From the NCBI GenBank assembly GCA_902617715.1, contig CACMXS010000007.1:1-52038 (forward strand): DNA of 52,038 nucleotides. Direction: 5' to 3'. The translations under genes and the position numbers were made by a program. The stretch comes from an uncultured Pelagibacteraceae bacterium. GTDB lineage: Bacteria; Pseudomonadota; Alphaproteobacteria; Pelagibacterales; Pelagibacteraceae. Of this stretch, positions 35,362 through 44,253 are shown piece by piece. How positions within the stretch are numbered: the first letter of the stretch is position 1; every line of letters starts with the position of its first letter. Under the pieces are notes generated by a model. It worked only from the letters and a program-made list of their open reading frames with translations, was not told the DNA's origin and searched no databases.

Positions 35362-36124
35362 CGGATTTTTCTAAATTTTTATTTTCAATAAGTTTTACTG
35401 AAAAAATTGACAATTCATATAAAATTAACAGTGGAATCGCCAAACCAATTTGGGTAATTGGGTCTGGAGGAGTTAATAAAGCTGCTGCAGCAAATATTAT
35501 TACTACAACATACTTTCTTCTTTTTTTTAAAAAATCTGAGTCTACTACTCCAACTCTAGCTAACAAACTAAGGACAACCGGAAGCTGAAAACTAATTCCA
35601 AAAGCAAAAATTAATTTCATAACTAATGAAAGATATTCATTCACTTTAGCTTCCAATTGTATTGGTAAATTTGTTGAAATACCTGTGCTTTCAAATGATA
35701 AAAAAAACTTTATAGCTAGTGGCATTATTAAGTAATAAACAAGCATTCCTCCTAAGAAAAATAAAATAGGTGTTAAAACTAAATACGGTAAGATTGCTAT
35801 CTTCTCATGTTTATAAAGACCTGGTGCAATAAATTTCCAAATTTGCATTAATATAAATGGACAAGTAACAAAGAAAGCAGTGAAAAAAGATACTTTTAAG
35901 TATGTTAAAAAGGTTTCTTGAAGTGCAGTAAAAATTAATCTTCTATCTGACCCATCGTTCCTTACTGCTTTAGCAAAAGGTTCAACTAAAAAACCATAGA
36001 TATTTTCTGCAAAAAAATAACATCCTATAAAAAAAACTATAAGAAAAATAAAACTATTAATTAATCTTTTTCTTAACTCAGCTAAATGACTTATAAAACC
36101 ATTTTCTTTATCTTCATTGGTCAT
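35354..36124 (-). CDS. tatC: Twin-arginine translocase subunit TatC
   Basis: A 256-residue membrane protein with six helices, receiving twin-Arg signal peptides. SHLAELRKRLINSFIFL near residue 12 and FFLGGMLVYYLIMPLAIKFFLSF near 135 are characteristic; SFQLPVVLSLLARVGVV near 190 is the conserved fifth-helix region. Operon tatA-tatB-tatC. A possible substrate here is the M48 lipoprotein at 21513. Overlaps tatB by 11 bp. Confidence 0.96.
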   Translation of the reverse strand: MTNEDKENGFISHLAELRKRLINSFIFLIVFFIGCYFFAENIYGFLVEPFAKAVRNDGSDRRLIFTALQETFLTYLKVSFFTAFFVTCPFILMQIWKFIAPGLYKHEKIAILPYLVLTPILFFLGGMLVYYLIMPLAIKFFLSFESTGISTNLPIQLEAKVNEYLSLVMKLIFAFGISFQLPVVLSLLARVGVVDSDFLKKRRKYVVVIIFAAAALLTPPDPITQIGLAIPLLILYELSIFSVKLIENKNLEKSDA

Positions 36125-36329
36125 TATTCTTTTTTTCTTTTTCTTCTTTTATCTCATTTTCATCTATATCGATGTTTGAAACTTCATTTTGAACATTGTT
36201 AACATATCTTTTTGCAGTACCAATCCATGAACCAACTTTTTTTAACATTATTGGAAAATCTTTTGGACCTAATACTACAATTGCAATAGCAACAACTATT
36301 AAGATTTCAAACCAACCAATAGTAGGCAT
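36114..36329 (-). CDS. tatB: Sec-independent protein translocase TatB (short)
   Basis: A 71-residue protein: an N-terminal helix (GWFEILIVVAIAIVVLGPKDFP) with the conserved Gly-Pro hinge and an amphipathic helix to about 50, ending in an acidic Lys/Glu tail. At 71 residues it is shorter than many TatB (about 100-170). Located between tatA and tatC; the position rather than sequence distinguishes it from TatA. Confidence 0.87.
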   Translation of the reverse strand: MPTIGWFEILIVVAIAIVVLGPKDFPIMLKKVGSWIGTAKRYVNNVQNEVSNIDIDENEIKEEKEKKNNDQ

Positions 36330-36334
36330 GAGGT

Positions 36335-36544
36335 TTATTCTTTATTGTTTGAATTATTTGAGTCCTGATTATCGTCAGAAATATTTTTTGGCTCAGATTC
36401 ATCAGTGGCATCAGAAGCCATCCCTTTTTTAAAACTTTTGATTCCTTTGGCCACATCTCCCATTAAGCTGGATATTTTTCCACGACCAAATAATAATACA
36501 ACAAGTATTACCACTATTGCTATTTGCCAAATTCCTATACTCAT
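36335..36544 (-). CDS. tatA: Sec-independent protein translocase TatA
   Basis: A 69-residue protein with one membrane helix ([20 protein letters not shown]), the FGRG hinge, and the amphipathic helix [10 protein letters not shown], followed by an acidic, Asn/Ser-rich tail. It forms the pore-like oligomer of the Tat system. First of tatABC, 42 bp downstream of scpB. Confidence 0.94.
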   Translation of the reverse strand: MSIGIWQIAIVVILVVLLFGRGKISSLMGDVAKGIKSFKKGMASDATDESEPKNISDDNQDSNNSNNKE

Positions 36545-36586
36545 TCCTAACTTATAACCTTTTTATTGAAAATTAAAAGTGACTTT

Positions 36587-37282
36587 TTACTTCTCTTCTT
36601 CTTTATGAAGAGTGCTACTTAACATTTCATCTATATTTGAGTATATGTCTTCTTTTTTATCTTCTTGTTTTTCTTTATAAAATTTACCAGTCCCAAATAT
36701 AGCATTATCTATATTTGAGCTATCTATTAAACCTGCGGCACCCAATTCATCTACAGTTGGAAGGTCAGATAATTTTTGTAAATTAAAATGACTTAAAAAA
36801 TTATCAGTAGTAACGTATTGAATTGGTTTTCCTGGAACATCTTTTCTTCCACCTGGCTTGACCCAATCTAATTCCATTAAAATTTCGATAGTATTTGTTC
36901 CAAAAGCAACACCTCTTATTTCTTCTATTTCAGCTCTTGTAACAGGTTGATGATATACAATTATCGCTAAGGTCTCTATTGCTGCTCTAGATAATTTTTT
37001 TTCAACAGTTTTTTCTTGAGACATCAAAGTTGATAATTTTGACGAAGTTCTAAAAGACCATTTTTTTGAAATATTGACCAAATTAATACCTCGTTCGCTA
37101 TATTCATTTTGTAATTTCATTAAAATTTTTTCTACGTCAGCTCTTTTTGAAATTTTATTTTGAATTGTTTCTATATCAAGAGGTTCTGCAGCAGCGAAAA
37201 TAATAGCTTCTATTTCTTTTTCAATTTGAGATAGCTTGGAAGGAAAGTCTATTATATTATTTTTTTTTTTATTTTTGATCAT
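36587..37282 (-). CDS. scpB: Segregation and condensation protein B
   Basis: A 231-residue winged-helix protein. KEIEAIIFAAAEPLDIETIQ near residue 22 and LSRAAIETLAIIVYHQPVTRAEIEEIRG near 95-120 are ScpB hallmarks (read in two pieces), followed by GRKDVPGKPIQYVTTDNFL. It binds ScpA and SMC for chromosome condensation. The start overlaps the scpA stop by 4 bp. Confidence 0.95.
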   Translation of the reverse strand: MIKNKKKNNIIDFPSKLSQIEKEIEAIIFAAAEPLDIETIQNKISKRADVEKILMKLQNEYSERGINLVNISKKWSFRTSSKLSTLMSQEKTVEKKLSRAAIETLAIIVYHQPVTRAEIEEIRGVAFGTNTIEILMELDWVKPGGRKDVPGKPIQYVTTDNFLSHFNLQKLSDLPTVDELGAAGLIDSSNIDNAIFGTGKFYKEKQEDKKEDIYSNIDEMLSSTLHKEEEK

Positions 37283-38019
37283 TTGTTTTCTTTTATATAT
37301 ATATCCTCAAAAAGATTTTTTTGTTTGATTTCTAAATTTCCTTCTTTAACTAATTCTAAAGATCCAGCAAAAATACCAGCAGTTCCAGTCCTTTTGTATT
37401 TTTTATCATTTTTAAAATTTTTTGGTATCAAGTCTTCTAATTTTTTCCAATCTAAAAGTTTTCCAAAAAAATTTTTGATAGTTTTGATTCCATCTTCAGT
37501 GGTAAATACCGGTAGTCTAGGTATGTTAATTTTTTGAAAATCTTTAGTCATCAAAATTGTTGAATACGATTTCAATAAATCATACAAGCTAATGTTATAT
37601 TCGCTATTATATATTGGACGAATACCTGATCTCATGCCTCTTGTTCTAATTTCTTTACCAAGCCTTTTTCTTTTAAGCATTTGTTCTGATAATAAACGAA
37701 TTAATTCTAATTTTTTTAATTGTAATTTTAATTTTTCAGCTACTTCTTGAAGTTTAAATTCTTCTTCGGGAGTTCCAGGTAAAAGTAATTTTGATTTTAA
37801 ATAAGCTAACCAAGTAGCCATTAAGAGATATTCAGAAGCAATTTCTAAATTAAGATCTTTTTCATTTTTTATAAAATCATTAAATTGATCAGCTAATTTA
37901 GTTATCGATATGTTTTCTAAATTAACTTTTTGTGCTTTAGCTAAATCTAATAATACATCCAAAGGACCGTCATAATTATCGATCTGCACATTAAAAAACT
38001 CTGAATCATTTTGGATCAT
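37279..38019 (-). CDS. scpA: Segregation and condensation protein A
   Basis: A 246-residue kleisin linking SMC heads. IDNYDGPLDVLLDLAKAQKVN at residues 12-32 and ISEYLLMATWLAYLKSKLLLP-like EYLLMATWLAYLKSKLLLPG near 63-82 are characteristic. The C-terminal winged helix is near 205-246 (RTGTAGIFAGSLELVKEGNL). It overlaps scpB by 4 bp and follows nagZ by 9 bp. Confidence 0.95.
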   Translation of the reverse strand: MIQNDSEFFNVQIDNYDGPLDVLLDLAKAQKVNLENISITKLADQFNDFIKNEKDLNLEIASEYLLMATWLAYLKSKLLLPGTPEEEFKLQEVAEKLKLQLKKLELIRLLSEQMLKRKRLGKEIRTRGMRSGIRPIYNSEYNISLYDLLKSYSTILMTKDFQKINIPRLPVFTTEDGIKTIKNFFGKLLDWKKLEDLIPKNFKNDKKYKRTGTAGIFAGSLELVKEGNLEIKQKNLFEDIYIKENK

Positions 38020-38028
38020 TATTAAATA

Positions 38029-38976
38029 CTATCTTAAAATTTTATAAAATTGTGATGTTTTTTTAATGATAAAATTATTAATTAAAGGTGAATTTTTTGC
38101 AACTATTTCCATTTCTTTAAGATTTCCATTGCAATGAAGTGCTAAATTACAACCAGCATTAAAAGCTTTAATTGTATTTAATTCTAGGTTGTATTTTAAA
38201 CTTTTCATAGATAAATCGTCTGAAATTAAAATATTATTAAAACCAATTTCTTTTCTTATAATTTTTATCATTTTTTTTGAGTGTGTGACTGTATTTTTTT
38301 TATCTATTTTTTTAAATATTAAGTGACCGGTCATTCCAAAAAAAGATTTTTTCTTTTTAAATGGTTTAAAATCATTTTTAAATAAATATTTATAAGATTT
38401 ATTAATTATTGGTGTAAAATGATGACTATCAACTTTTGCTAGGCCATGGCCTGGTAGATGCTTAATAATTGTACCTATTGAATTTTCATGAAAAAACTTA
38501 ATACATAAATCACCTATTTTAGATACAATTTCAGGATTTTTTGAATAGGATCTATCTCCAATAACATTACTAGAACCTTTTATTTTTAAATCTAAAACTG
38601 GTACTGAATTAATATTAATACCAAGTTGTTTTAACAAAAAAGCAGTTTTATCAATGAACAACTTATAAAATATATTAAATTCATATCTATTCTTAAGGTA
38701 TTTTTGGCCAAAGTATTCAGAAGTCAAATTGTCAAAAGTAATAATATTCTTCAATCTATTTACTTTGCCCCCTTCTTGATCGACCATGATTGGATATTTT
38801 TTATCATTAAACAATTTTCTTATACTCGAGGTCAGTTTTTGGGTTTGTTGAATATCTTTTATATTTCTTAAAAACAAAATAATTCCCCAAGGTTTATATT
38901 TTTTTAAAAAATTTATTTCTTTCGATGATAGTTTTTTTGACTTTATTCCAACAATAAATGATCTTCTATTAATCAT
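38029..38976 (-). CDS. nagZ: Beta-N-acetylhexosaminidase NagZ
   Basis: A 315-residue GH3 enzyme removing GlcNAc from anhydromuropeptides in cell-wall recycling. It has FLKKYKPWGIILFLRNI, DQEGGKVNRLK, the catalytic His loop KHLPGHGLAKVDSHH near 169-183, and the nucleophile region ILISDDLSMKSL near 247-258. No signal peptide, as expected for cytoplasmic NagZ. It overlaps the small membrane protein gene by 8 bp. Confidence 0.94.
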   Translation of the reverse strand: MINRRSFIVGIKSKKLSSKEINFLKKYKPWGIILFLRNIKDIQQTQKLTSSIRKLFNDKKYPIMVDQEGGKVNRLKNIITFDNLTSEYFGQKYLKNRYEFNIFYKLFIDKTAFLLKQLGININSVPVLDLKIKGSSNVIGDRSYSKNPEIVSKIGDLCIKFFHENSIGTIIKHLPGHGLAKVDSHHFTPIINKSYKYLFKNDFKPFKKKKSFFGMTGHLIFKKIDKKNTVTHSKKMIKIIRKEIGFNNILISDDLSMKSLKYNLELNTIKAFNAGCNLALHCNGNLKEMEIVAKNSPLINNFIIKKTSQFYKILR

Positions 38977-39229
38977 TAGGTTCTAGGAGTTTCCAAAATT
39001 TATATTTCTTTTTTTTTGTATTATTTTGTTCAACATATTGAATTATATTTTGAGTATCATTTTCTAAGATTGGTAATTTTTTAGCATAGTTATTCAATTT
39101 TTGATTTATTTGATTTAAAGATCTGTAGTTTCTTTTTTCATTATTGTCTGAAAAATAATATCTTATGGTGAAAAATAAAAATGAAGAAATTATTATGATA
39201 AATATTAAATATTTAATTTCTTTAATCAT
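38969..39229 (-). CDS. Small single-span protein in the position of a SPOR-domain gene
   Basis: An 86-residue protein with one N-terminal membrane helix (residues 7-24, LIFIIIISSFLFFTIRY) and a Lys/Asn-rich remainder (LNQINQKLNNYAKKLPIL, then QYVEQNNTKKKKYKFWKLL). In many alphaproteobacteria the argS-nagZ gap holds a long SPOR-domain protein. I see no SPOR domain here, so this may be a reduced version or an unrelated membrane peptide. Flanking genes overlap it on both sides, which supports translation. Function unknown. Confidence 0.7.
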   Translation of the reverse strand: MIKEIKYLIFIIIISSFLFFTIRYYFSDNNEKRNYRSLNQINQKLNNYAKKLPILENDTQNIIQYVEQNNTKKKKYKFWKLLEPND

Positions 39230-40962
39230 TACATTTTCTTCGGAGTCGAAACACCAACAATATCCATGCCTGATTTGATTACATTTGAAATAGTTTTTAA
39301 AAAAACCAATTTATCATTAGAAATCTCTTTTTGATCGTTAATAAATCTTTTATCTGGATTATCTTTACCAAGATTCCAGTAGGAATGAAATAGCGATGCT
39401 AGTTCATAAAGATAGACAGGTATTCTATGTGGTTCAAATTTTTGACTTGATGACTCAACACATTTTGGCCATTCGGATAACTTTTTTAAAATTTTTATTT
39501 CATCTTCTGAATATTCAAAATTAAAATTAACAATATCTATTTCTGTGCTTATATCTTTACCTAAGTGTCTAAAAACTGAAGATATTCTTGCATAAGCGTA
39601 CTGAACATAATAAAGAGGATTATCTTTTGATTTTTCTATAACATTATCAAAATCAAAATCTAACTCTGCATCGCTACTTCTATTTAACATTATGAATCTT
39701 GTTGCATCCTTACCAACTTCATCAATTAAGTCATCGACTGTAATGTAGTCCCCTTTTCTTTTTGACATTTTAAAAGGTTTGTTATTTTTAATTAATTTTA
39801 CTAATTGACTTACTTTACAAACAATCTTCTCTTTTGAATTTGATAATGCCTCAACTGATGAAGATATTCTTTTAATGTATCCAGCGTGATCGGCACCTAA
39901 AATATTTATTAAAATATCAAACTTTCTATCCAATTTATTTTTATGATATGCGACATCACTAGCAAAATAAGTCCAAGACCCATCTGATTTTTGCAAAGCT
40001 CTGTCTTTATCATCACCAAAATCAGTTGATTTAAAAAGTAACTGATCTCTTTCTACCCAGTCATCATTTTCTTCATTGGCTGGTGCTTTTATCTTTCCTT
40101 CATAAACAAAATTATTTTTTTTGAGAAATCCTATAACCTTTTCAACTTCTTTGTTTTCTACTAATTTTTTTTCACTTATAAAATTATCATGAATGATACC
40201 TAAGCTATTAAGGTTATCTTTTATTAGTTTTAATGCCTCATTGATTGATAAGTCACTAAGTGACTCAGAGATATTTTCAAAATTTTTAAAATCAATTTCA
40301 GTGTTTGATTTTATTATATTTTTAGCAAAATCAATTATATAATCTCCTGGGTATAGATCTTCATTTTCGATTGGAAAAGGTTCATTAAATTTAATTTCTC
40401 GTATTCTGAAATATACAGATTTAGTAAAATTTATAATTTGATTACCATAATCATTTACATAATATTCTTTTGTTACCTTATGATTATTAAACTTTAATAT
40501 ATTTGCAATAACATCTCCCAAAATTGCACCTCTGCAATGACCAACATGTAAAGGACCCGTCGGATTTGCCGAAACAAATTCTACTAAATAACTCTTTTTT
40601 TTTTCTTTGTTATTAATGCCAAAAGTCTTAGGGTTTTTAAGAATTGTTTTTGTAAAATTTGTCCAGAATATCCGATTAAATTTAATATTTATAAAACCTG
40701 GTTTAATTGTTGTAATTGAATCAATTGATTTGTCACTTTCCTTTATGGCTTTGCTTATTTCATTAGCAATATCTAATGGAGATCTTTTATTGATTTTAGA
40801 TAAAAACATTGCTGCATTTGATGAAATATCACAATTAAATTTTGATGGAGGAATTTCTGTATTTATTCCATTTAAATCATCTGGTAAAATAATTTTACCC
40901 TCATTAGACAAATCTAAAAGTATTTTTTTAATTTTCTCTAAATATTCATCAAATATATTCAT
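39229..40962 (-). CDS. argS: Arginyl-tRNA synthetase
   Basis: A 577-residue class I synthetase. The HIGH motif is PTGPLHVGHCRGAILGD near residue 135, KMSK-like FKMSKRKGDYITV near 397, and the C-terminal anticodon domain has YAYARISSVFRHLGK near 455. Length is typical. Gene order argS-(small protein)-nagZ-scpA-scpB is the alphaproteobacterial pattern. The start overlaps dgt by 4 bp. Confidence 0.97.
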   Translation of the reverse strand: MNIFDEYLEKIKKILLDLSNEGKIILPDDLNGINTEIPPSKFNCDISSNAAMFLSKINKRSPLDIANEISKAIKESDKSIDSITTIKPGFINIKFNRIFWTNFTKTILKNPKTFGINNKEKKKSYLVEFVSANPTGPLHVGHCRGAILGDVIANILKFNNHKVTKEYYVNDYGNQIINFTKSVYFRIREIKFNEPFPIENEDLYPGDYIIDFAKNIIKSNTEIDFKNFENISESLSDLSINEALKLIKDNLNSLGIIHDNFISEKKLVENKEVEKVIGFLKKNNFVYEGKIKAPANEENDDWVERDQLLFKSTDFGDDKDRALQKSDGSWTYFASDVAYHKNKLDRKFDILINILGADHAGYIKRISSSVEALSNSKEKIVCKVSQLVKLIKNNKPFKMSKRKGDYITVDDLIDEVGKDATRFIMLNRSSDAELDFDFDNVIEKSKDNPLYYVQYAYARISSVFRHLGKDISTEIDIVNFNFEYSEDEIKILKKLSEWPKCVESSSQKFEPHRIPVYLYELASLFHSYWNLGKDNPDKRFINDQKEISNDKLVFLKTISNVIKSGMDIVGVSTPKKM

Positions 40963-42077
40963 TTAATATTATTATATAGATTGATTGCATAACGGTCTGT
41001 CATTCCAGAAATAAAATCAGAAATTGCTCTGAACTTATTTGAAGAAAGTTCATTTTTTGAAATAAATTTCTGTGGATTTTTTTTTATTTTATAAAATAAC
41101 TTACTTAAAATTAATTTTCCTTTATTATTTTTTGCTAACACGCTTTTATTATTATACATTTTTGTCTTTAAAAAAAATCTTATTTCACTTTCTGAGATTT
41201 TCATTTTATCAGAAAAATCAACCATTAATGAGTTAGTTTTAGTAATATTTTTTAAATTCTTAATTTTGTTTTTCTTTAAATTTTTTTTTGTATTAATCAA
41301 TAAATCTTTAATCATCTTATCTATTGAGTCTCTTATTATTTGATATGTTGCTATCTTATAATTGTGTTTATTAATCTTATACTTATATTTATTATAAATG
41401 ACTTTAAAAAAATCAATCTCGACTAATTCTTCAATTCTAAATAGGTTAGCTTTAATTCCATCTTGTATATCATGATTATTGTAAGCAATATCATCTGATA
41501 TAGCAGATATTTGAGCTTCTAATGATGGAAATGTTTTAAAATCAATCATTTTTTTAAATTTATTAATACCAATTAATTCATTGACTAAATCCAAATCTTC
41601 CACCGGTCCATTGTGTTTTAACAACCCTTCTAAAGTTTCTATTGAAAGATTGAGGCCATTAAATTTTAAATATTTGTTTTCTAAAAACATGACTATTCTT
41701 AAAGTTTGTAAGTTATGATCGAATCCTCCATAATTTTGCATGCATTCATTTAATGCATCTTCTCCGGCATGACCAAAAGGTGTATGACCTAAATCATGTG
41801 CAAGACTTAAGGTCTCAGCTAAATCTTCATTTAAATTTAAGTATCTTGCTATAGATCTTGCAATTTGAGCTACCTCCATTGAATGGGTAATTCTTGTTCT
41901 ATAATGATCCCCCTCTGTATTAACAAATACTTGAGTCTTATGTTTTAACCTTCTAAATGAAGCGCTATGGACAATACGATCCCTATCTCTTTGAAATGGT
42001 GTTCTATATTTTGACAAAGATTCTTTAAAGATTCTTCCTTTGCTTTTGAATAACCCTAGCTTTGAGTATTTTTTCAT
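40959..42077 (-). CDS. dgt: Deoxyguanosinetriphosphate triphosphohydrolase-like protein
   Basis: A 372-residue HD-domain dNTPase. The metal motif is RTRITHSMEVAQIARSIARY near residue 65, SLAHDLGHTPFGHAGEDALNE near 92-112 (HD pair), and SDDIAYNNHDIQDGIK near 192. The N-terminal RTPFQRDRDRIVHSASFRRL is the usual Dgt-like segment. It regulates dNTP pools by releasing triphosphate. Divergent from erpA, with 50 bp between the starts. Confidence 0.94.
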   Translation of the reverse strand: MKKYSKLGLFKSKGRIFKESLSKYRTPFQRDRDRIVHSASFRRLKHKTQVFVNTEGDHYRTRITHSMEVAQIARSIARYLNLNEDLAETLSLAHDLGHTPFGHAGEDALNECMQNYGGFDHNLQTLRIVMFLENKYLKFNGLNLSIETLEGLLKHNGPVEDLDLVNELIGINKFKKMIDFKTFPSLEAQISAISDDIAYNNHDIQDGIKANLFRIEELVEIDFFKVIYNKYKYKINKHNYKIATYQIIRDSIDKMIKDLLINTKKNLKKNKIKNLKNITKTNSLMVDFSDKMKISESEIRFFLKTKMYNNKSVLAKNNKGKLILSKLFYKIKKNPQKFISKNELSSNKFRAISDFISGMTDRYAINLYNNIK

Positions 42078-42127
42078 CCTTTAAAATTAAAAATTAAGTA
42101 TTATATTAGTAATACCAGTGATCAATT

Positions 42128-42445
42128 ATGATTAAAGAAATTAAATTTACTGATAAAGCACTAAAACAGATCAATAATCTTTTATCTAAAAAAGATAAAG
42201 GGTCTTTTTTTAGAATCGCTATTAAAGGTGGTGGTTGTTCAGGTTTTCAATATGAATTTACTTTCGATAAAGAGAAAGCAGCAGACGATTTAAATTATGA
42301 AAATATAATAATTGATAAAACTTCTGCAGATCTTCTAAAAGGATCAGAAATTGATTATGTTTCAGAATTAATAGGAGAACAATTTAAAATAACAAACCCA
42401 CAAACAAAATCTTCTTGCGGTTGTGGTGTATCTTTCTCACTTTAA
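42128..42445 (+). CDS. erpA: A-type iron-sulfur cluster carrier (ErpA/IscA family)
   Basis: A 105-residue protein with the three ligand cysteines: GGGCSGFQYEF near residue 37 and SSCGCG near 98-103. It delivers Fe-S clusters to enzymes. Family members are alike, so erpA versus another A-type carrier is decided by position only; its neighbour xthA overlaps in TAATG (stop and start share bases at 42443-42447), the usual coupling. Confidence 0.92.
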   Translation: MIKEIKFTDKALKQINNLLSKKDKGSFFRIAIKGGGCSGFQYEFTFDKEKAADDLNYENIIIDKTSADLLKGSEIDYVSELIGEQFKITNPQTKSSCGCGVSFSL

Positions 42446-43221
42446 TGATTATTTCCTCGTGGAATGTAAATTCTGTTCGAGCACGTATTGAAAATATAAA
42501 AAGTTATCTCTTAAAATATAAACCAGATATTGTCATGATGCAGGAAATTAAGACTGAAGATGTTAACTTTCCTTATGATGATTTTTCATCAATGGATTAT
42601 GAAAGTCACGTTTTTGGTCAAAAAAGTTATAATGGTGTAGCTATTATTTCTAAAGGAAAATTAAAAAACATTAAAACAGATTTAATTAAAGATAAATTAA
42701 AACAATCGAGAATAATTTCAGCTGAACTTGAATATAAGAAAAAAAATATTCAATTAATAAATATTTATACACCTAATGGTAATCCGGTAGATACAGAAAA
42801 ATATGATTATAAAAAGAAATGGCTTGATGATTTACTTAAACAATTAAAGTCATTAAGTAAAAAAAATCCAAATATTATTCTTGCAGGTGACTTTAATATT
42901 ATTCCAGCGGCAGAAGATGTTTATAATCCAAAAAGTTTTGAGGATGATGCTTTATTTAGATTAGAAATAAGAAAAAAGTTAAGAGAGATGATTAATTTAG
43001 GTTTTAATGATGTTTATAGACATTTTAATGAAACCAAAGAAGGATATACTTTTTGGGATTATATGAGAGGTGCTTGGCAAAAAAATAATGGGATGAGAAT
43101 TGATCACTTTTTAGTTTCAAATTCTTTAATTGATCAAGTTAAAGGTATAAACATTAATAAAGATCCAAGAGGTCGTGAAAAACCTTCAGACCACACCCCT
43201 ATTGAAATCACTTTAGCTTAA
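42445..43221 (+). CDS. xthA: Exodeoxyribonuclease III
   Basis: A 258-residue AP endonuclease. The start at 42445 (MIISSWNVNSVRARIENI) is preferred to an upstream ATG at 42415 because the latter would lie inside erpA and lengthen the family N-terminus by ten residues. WNVNSVRARIEN, MMQEIKTED, AGDFNIIP, and the final SDHTPIEITL carry the metal and catalytic residues. It repairs abasic sites. It overlaps the convergent dehydrogenase by 9 bp. Confidence 0.96.
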   Translation: MIISSWNVNSVRARIENIKSYLLKYKPDIVMMQEIKTEDVNFPYDDFSSMDYESHVFGQKSYNGVAIISKGKLKNIKTDLIKDKLKQSRIISAELEYKKKNIQLINIYTPNGNPVDTEKYDYKKKWLDDLLKQLKSLSKKNPNIILAGDFNIIPAAEDVYNPKSFEDDALFRLEIRKKLREMINLGFNDVYRHFNETKEGYTFWDYMRGAWQKNNGMRIDHFLVSNSLIDQVKGININKDPRGREKPSDHTPIEITLA

Positions 43222-44211
43222 AGACTTTATTTTATTTACTAATTCCTCGTTTATATTTCGGGGACCTTTATCTAATCTATTTTTGTGTCTTCTCTCCCCT
43301 GGAAGTCTAACGCCGTCAAAAGATTTCATTTTATCGAAAAATTCATCAGCATGTTTTTTCCAATTAGTTCCAGAAGTTTTATCTGGTGAGATTGCTAGTA
43401 TAAATTCTCCTCCACTAGGTGGACCACCATCATTATTATCTTTTGCAGCTGTTTCAAAACTAAAATTGTCACCAACTAAAGCACCAGCCATTAACTCAAC
43501 CATCATTGCTATTGCTGAACCTTTGTAGCCTCCAAAAGGGAGTAGTACTCCGCCATCAGCTATTGCGCCTGGATCAGTTGTTTCTTTACCTTCTTTAGTT
43601 AAACCGGTTCCTAAAGGAACTTTGTGGCCTTCTCTTTTAGCAACTTGAACTTCTCCCATTGCCATTGATGCTGTTGCCATATCATAAACAACTGGAGTTT
43701 TTCCAGGTCGAGGCCAAGCAAATGAAATTGGATTTGTTCCAAACAATGGTTTGATTGCACCAGCAGGAGCTACTGCCGGCTTATATGATGTACATGCAAA
43801 AGCAACTAATCCTTCTTCTGCTAATTTTTCCGTTTCAGGCCACATCGCTGCCATATGATGTGAATTATTTATTGCAAGAACTGCTACACCATTTTCTTTT
43901 GCAGCTTTGGCTAATTCAGGCAAACCTTTATTTAAAACAACGGGTGCTAAACAATTATTACCTTGAACTTTGATTACTGATGAAGAAATCTTTTTTACTT
44001 CTGGTTTTCCTTTACCATTAATTTTTCCACTTTTTAAACCACTTACATATGCTGGTAATCTAAATAAACCATGAGATAAAGATCCATCACGCTCTGCATT
44101 TCTAATTAAATCTGATAAAATAGATGCTGTTTCATCATCACATCCATTAGCTAATAAAGTTTTTTTAGCTAAATCAAAAATCTCATCTAATGTTAGGGAA
44201 ACTGTACTCAT
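43213..44211 (-). CDS. Ldh-family (malate/L-lactate-type) NAD(P)-dependent oxidoreductase
   Basis: A 332-residue member of the Ldh_2 family. The marks are the N-terminal helical domain (LIRNAERDGSLSHGLFRLP), NNSHHMAAMWPE near residue 119, FGTNPISFAWPRPGKTP near 155 and LPFGGYKGSAIAMMVELMAG near 228. The family covers malate, lactate, ureidoglycolate and delta-1-piperideine-2-carboxylate/pyrroline-2-carboxylate reductases. The last is a common annotation for SAR11-like proteins; the sequence alone does not decide the substrate. Single gene between xthA and znuA. Confidence 0.9.
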   Translation of the reverse strand: MSTVSLTLDEIFDLAKKTLLANGCDDETASILSDLIRNAERDGSLSHGLFRLPAYVSGLKSGKINGKGKPEVKKISSSVIKVQGNNCLAPVVLNKGLPELAKAAKENGVAVLAINNSHHMAAMWPETEKLAEEGLVAFACTSYKPAVAPAGAIKPLFGTNPISFAWPRPGKTPVVYDMATASMAMGEVQVAKREGHKVPLGTGLTKEGKETTDPGAIADGGVLLPFGGYKGSAIAMMVELMAGALVGDNFSFETAAKDNNDGGPPSGGEFILAISPDKTSGTNWKKHADEFFDKMKSFDGVRLPGERRHKNRLDKGPRNINEELVNKIKSLS

Positions 44212-44253
44212 CCCATTATTAGATATTATTTATGACTAAAGATCAATTTTTAT

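Noticed and set aside
42415..42445. A ten-codon extension of xthA to an upstream ATG.
   Set aside because: It lies within erpA and does not match the family N-terminus; ATG at 42445 gives the normal start and overlaps the erpA stop.
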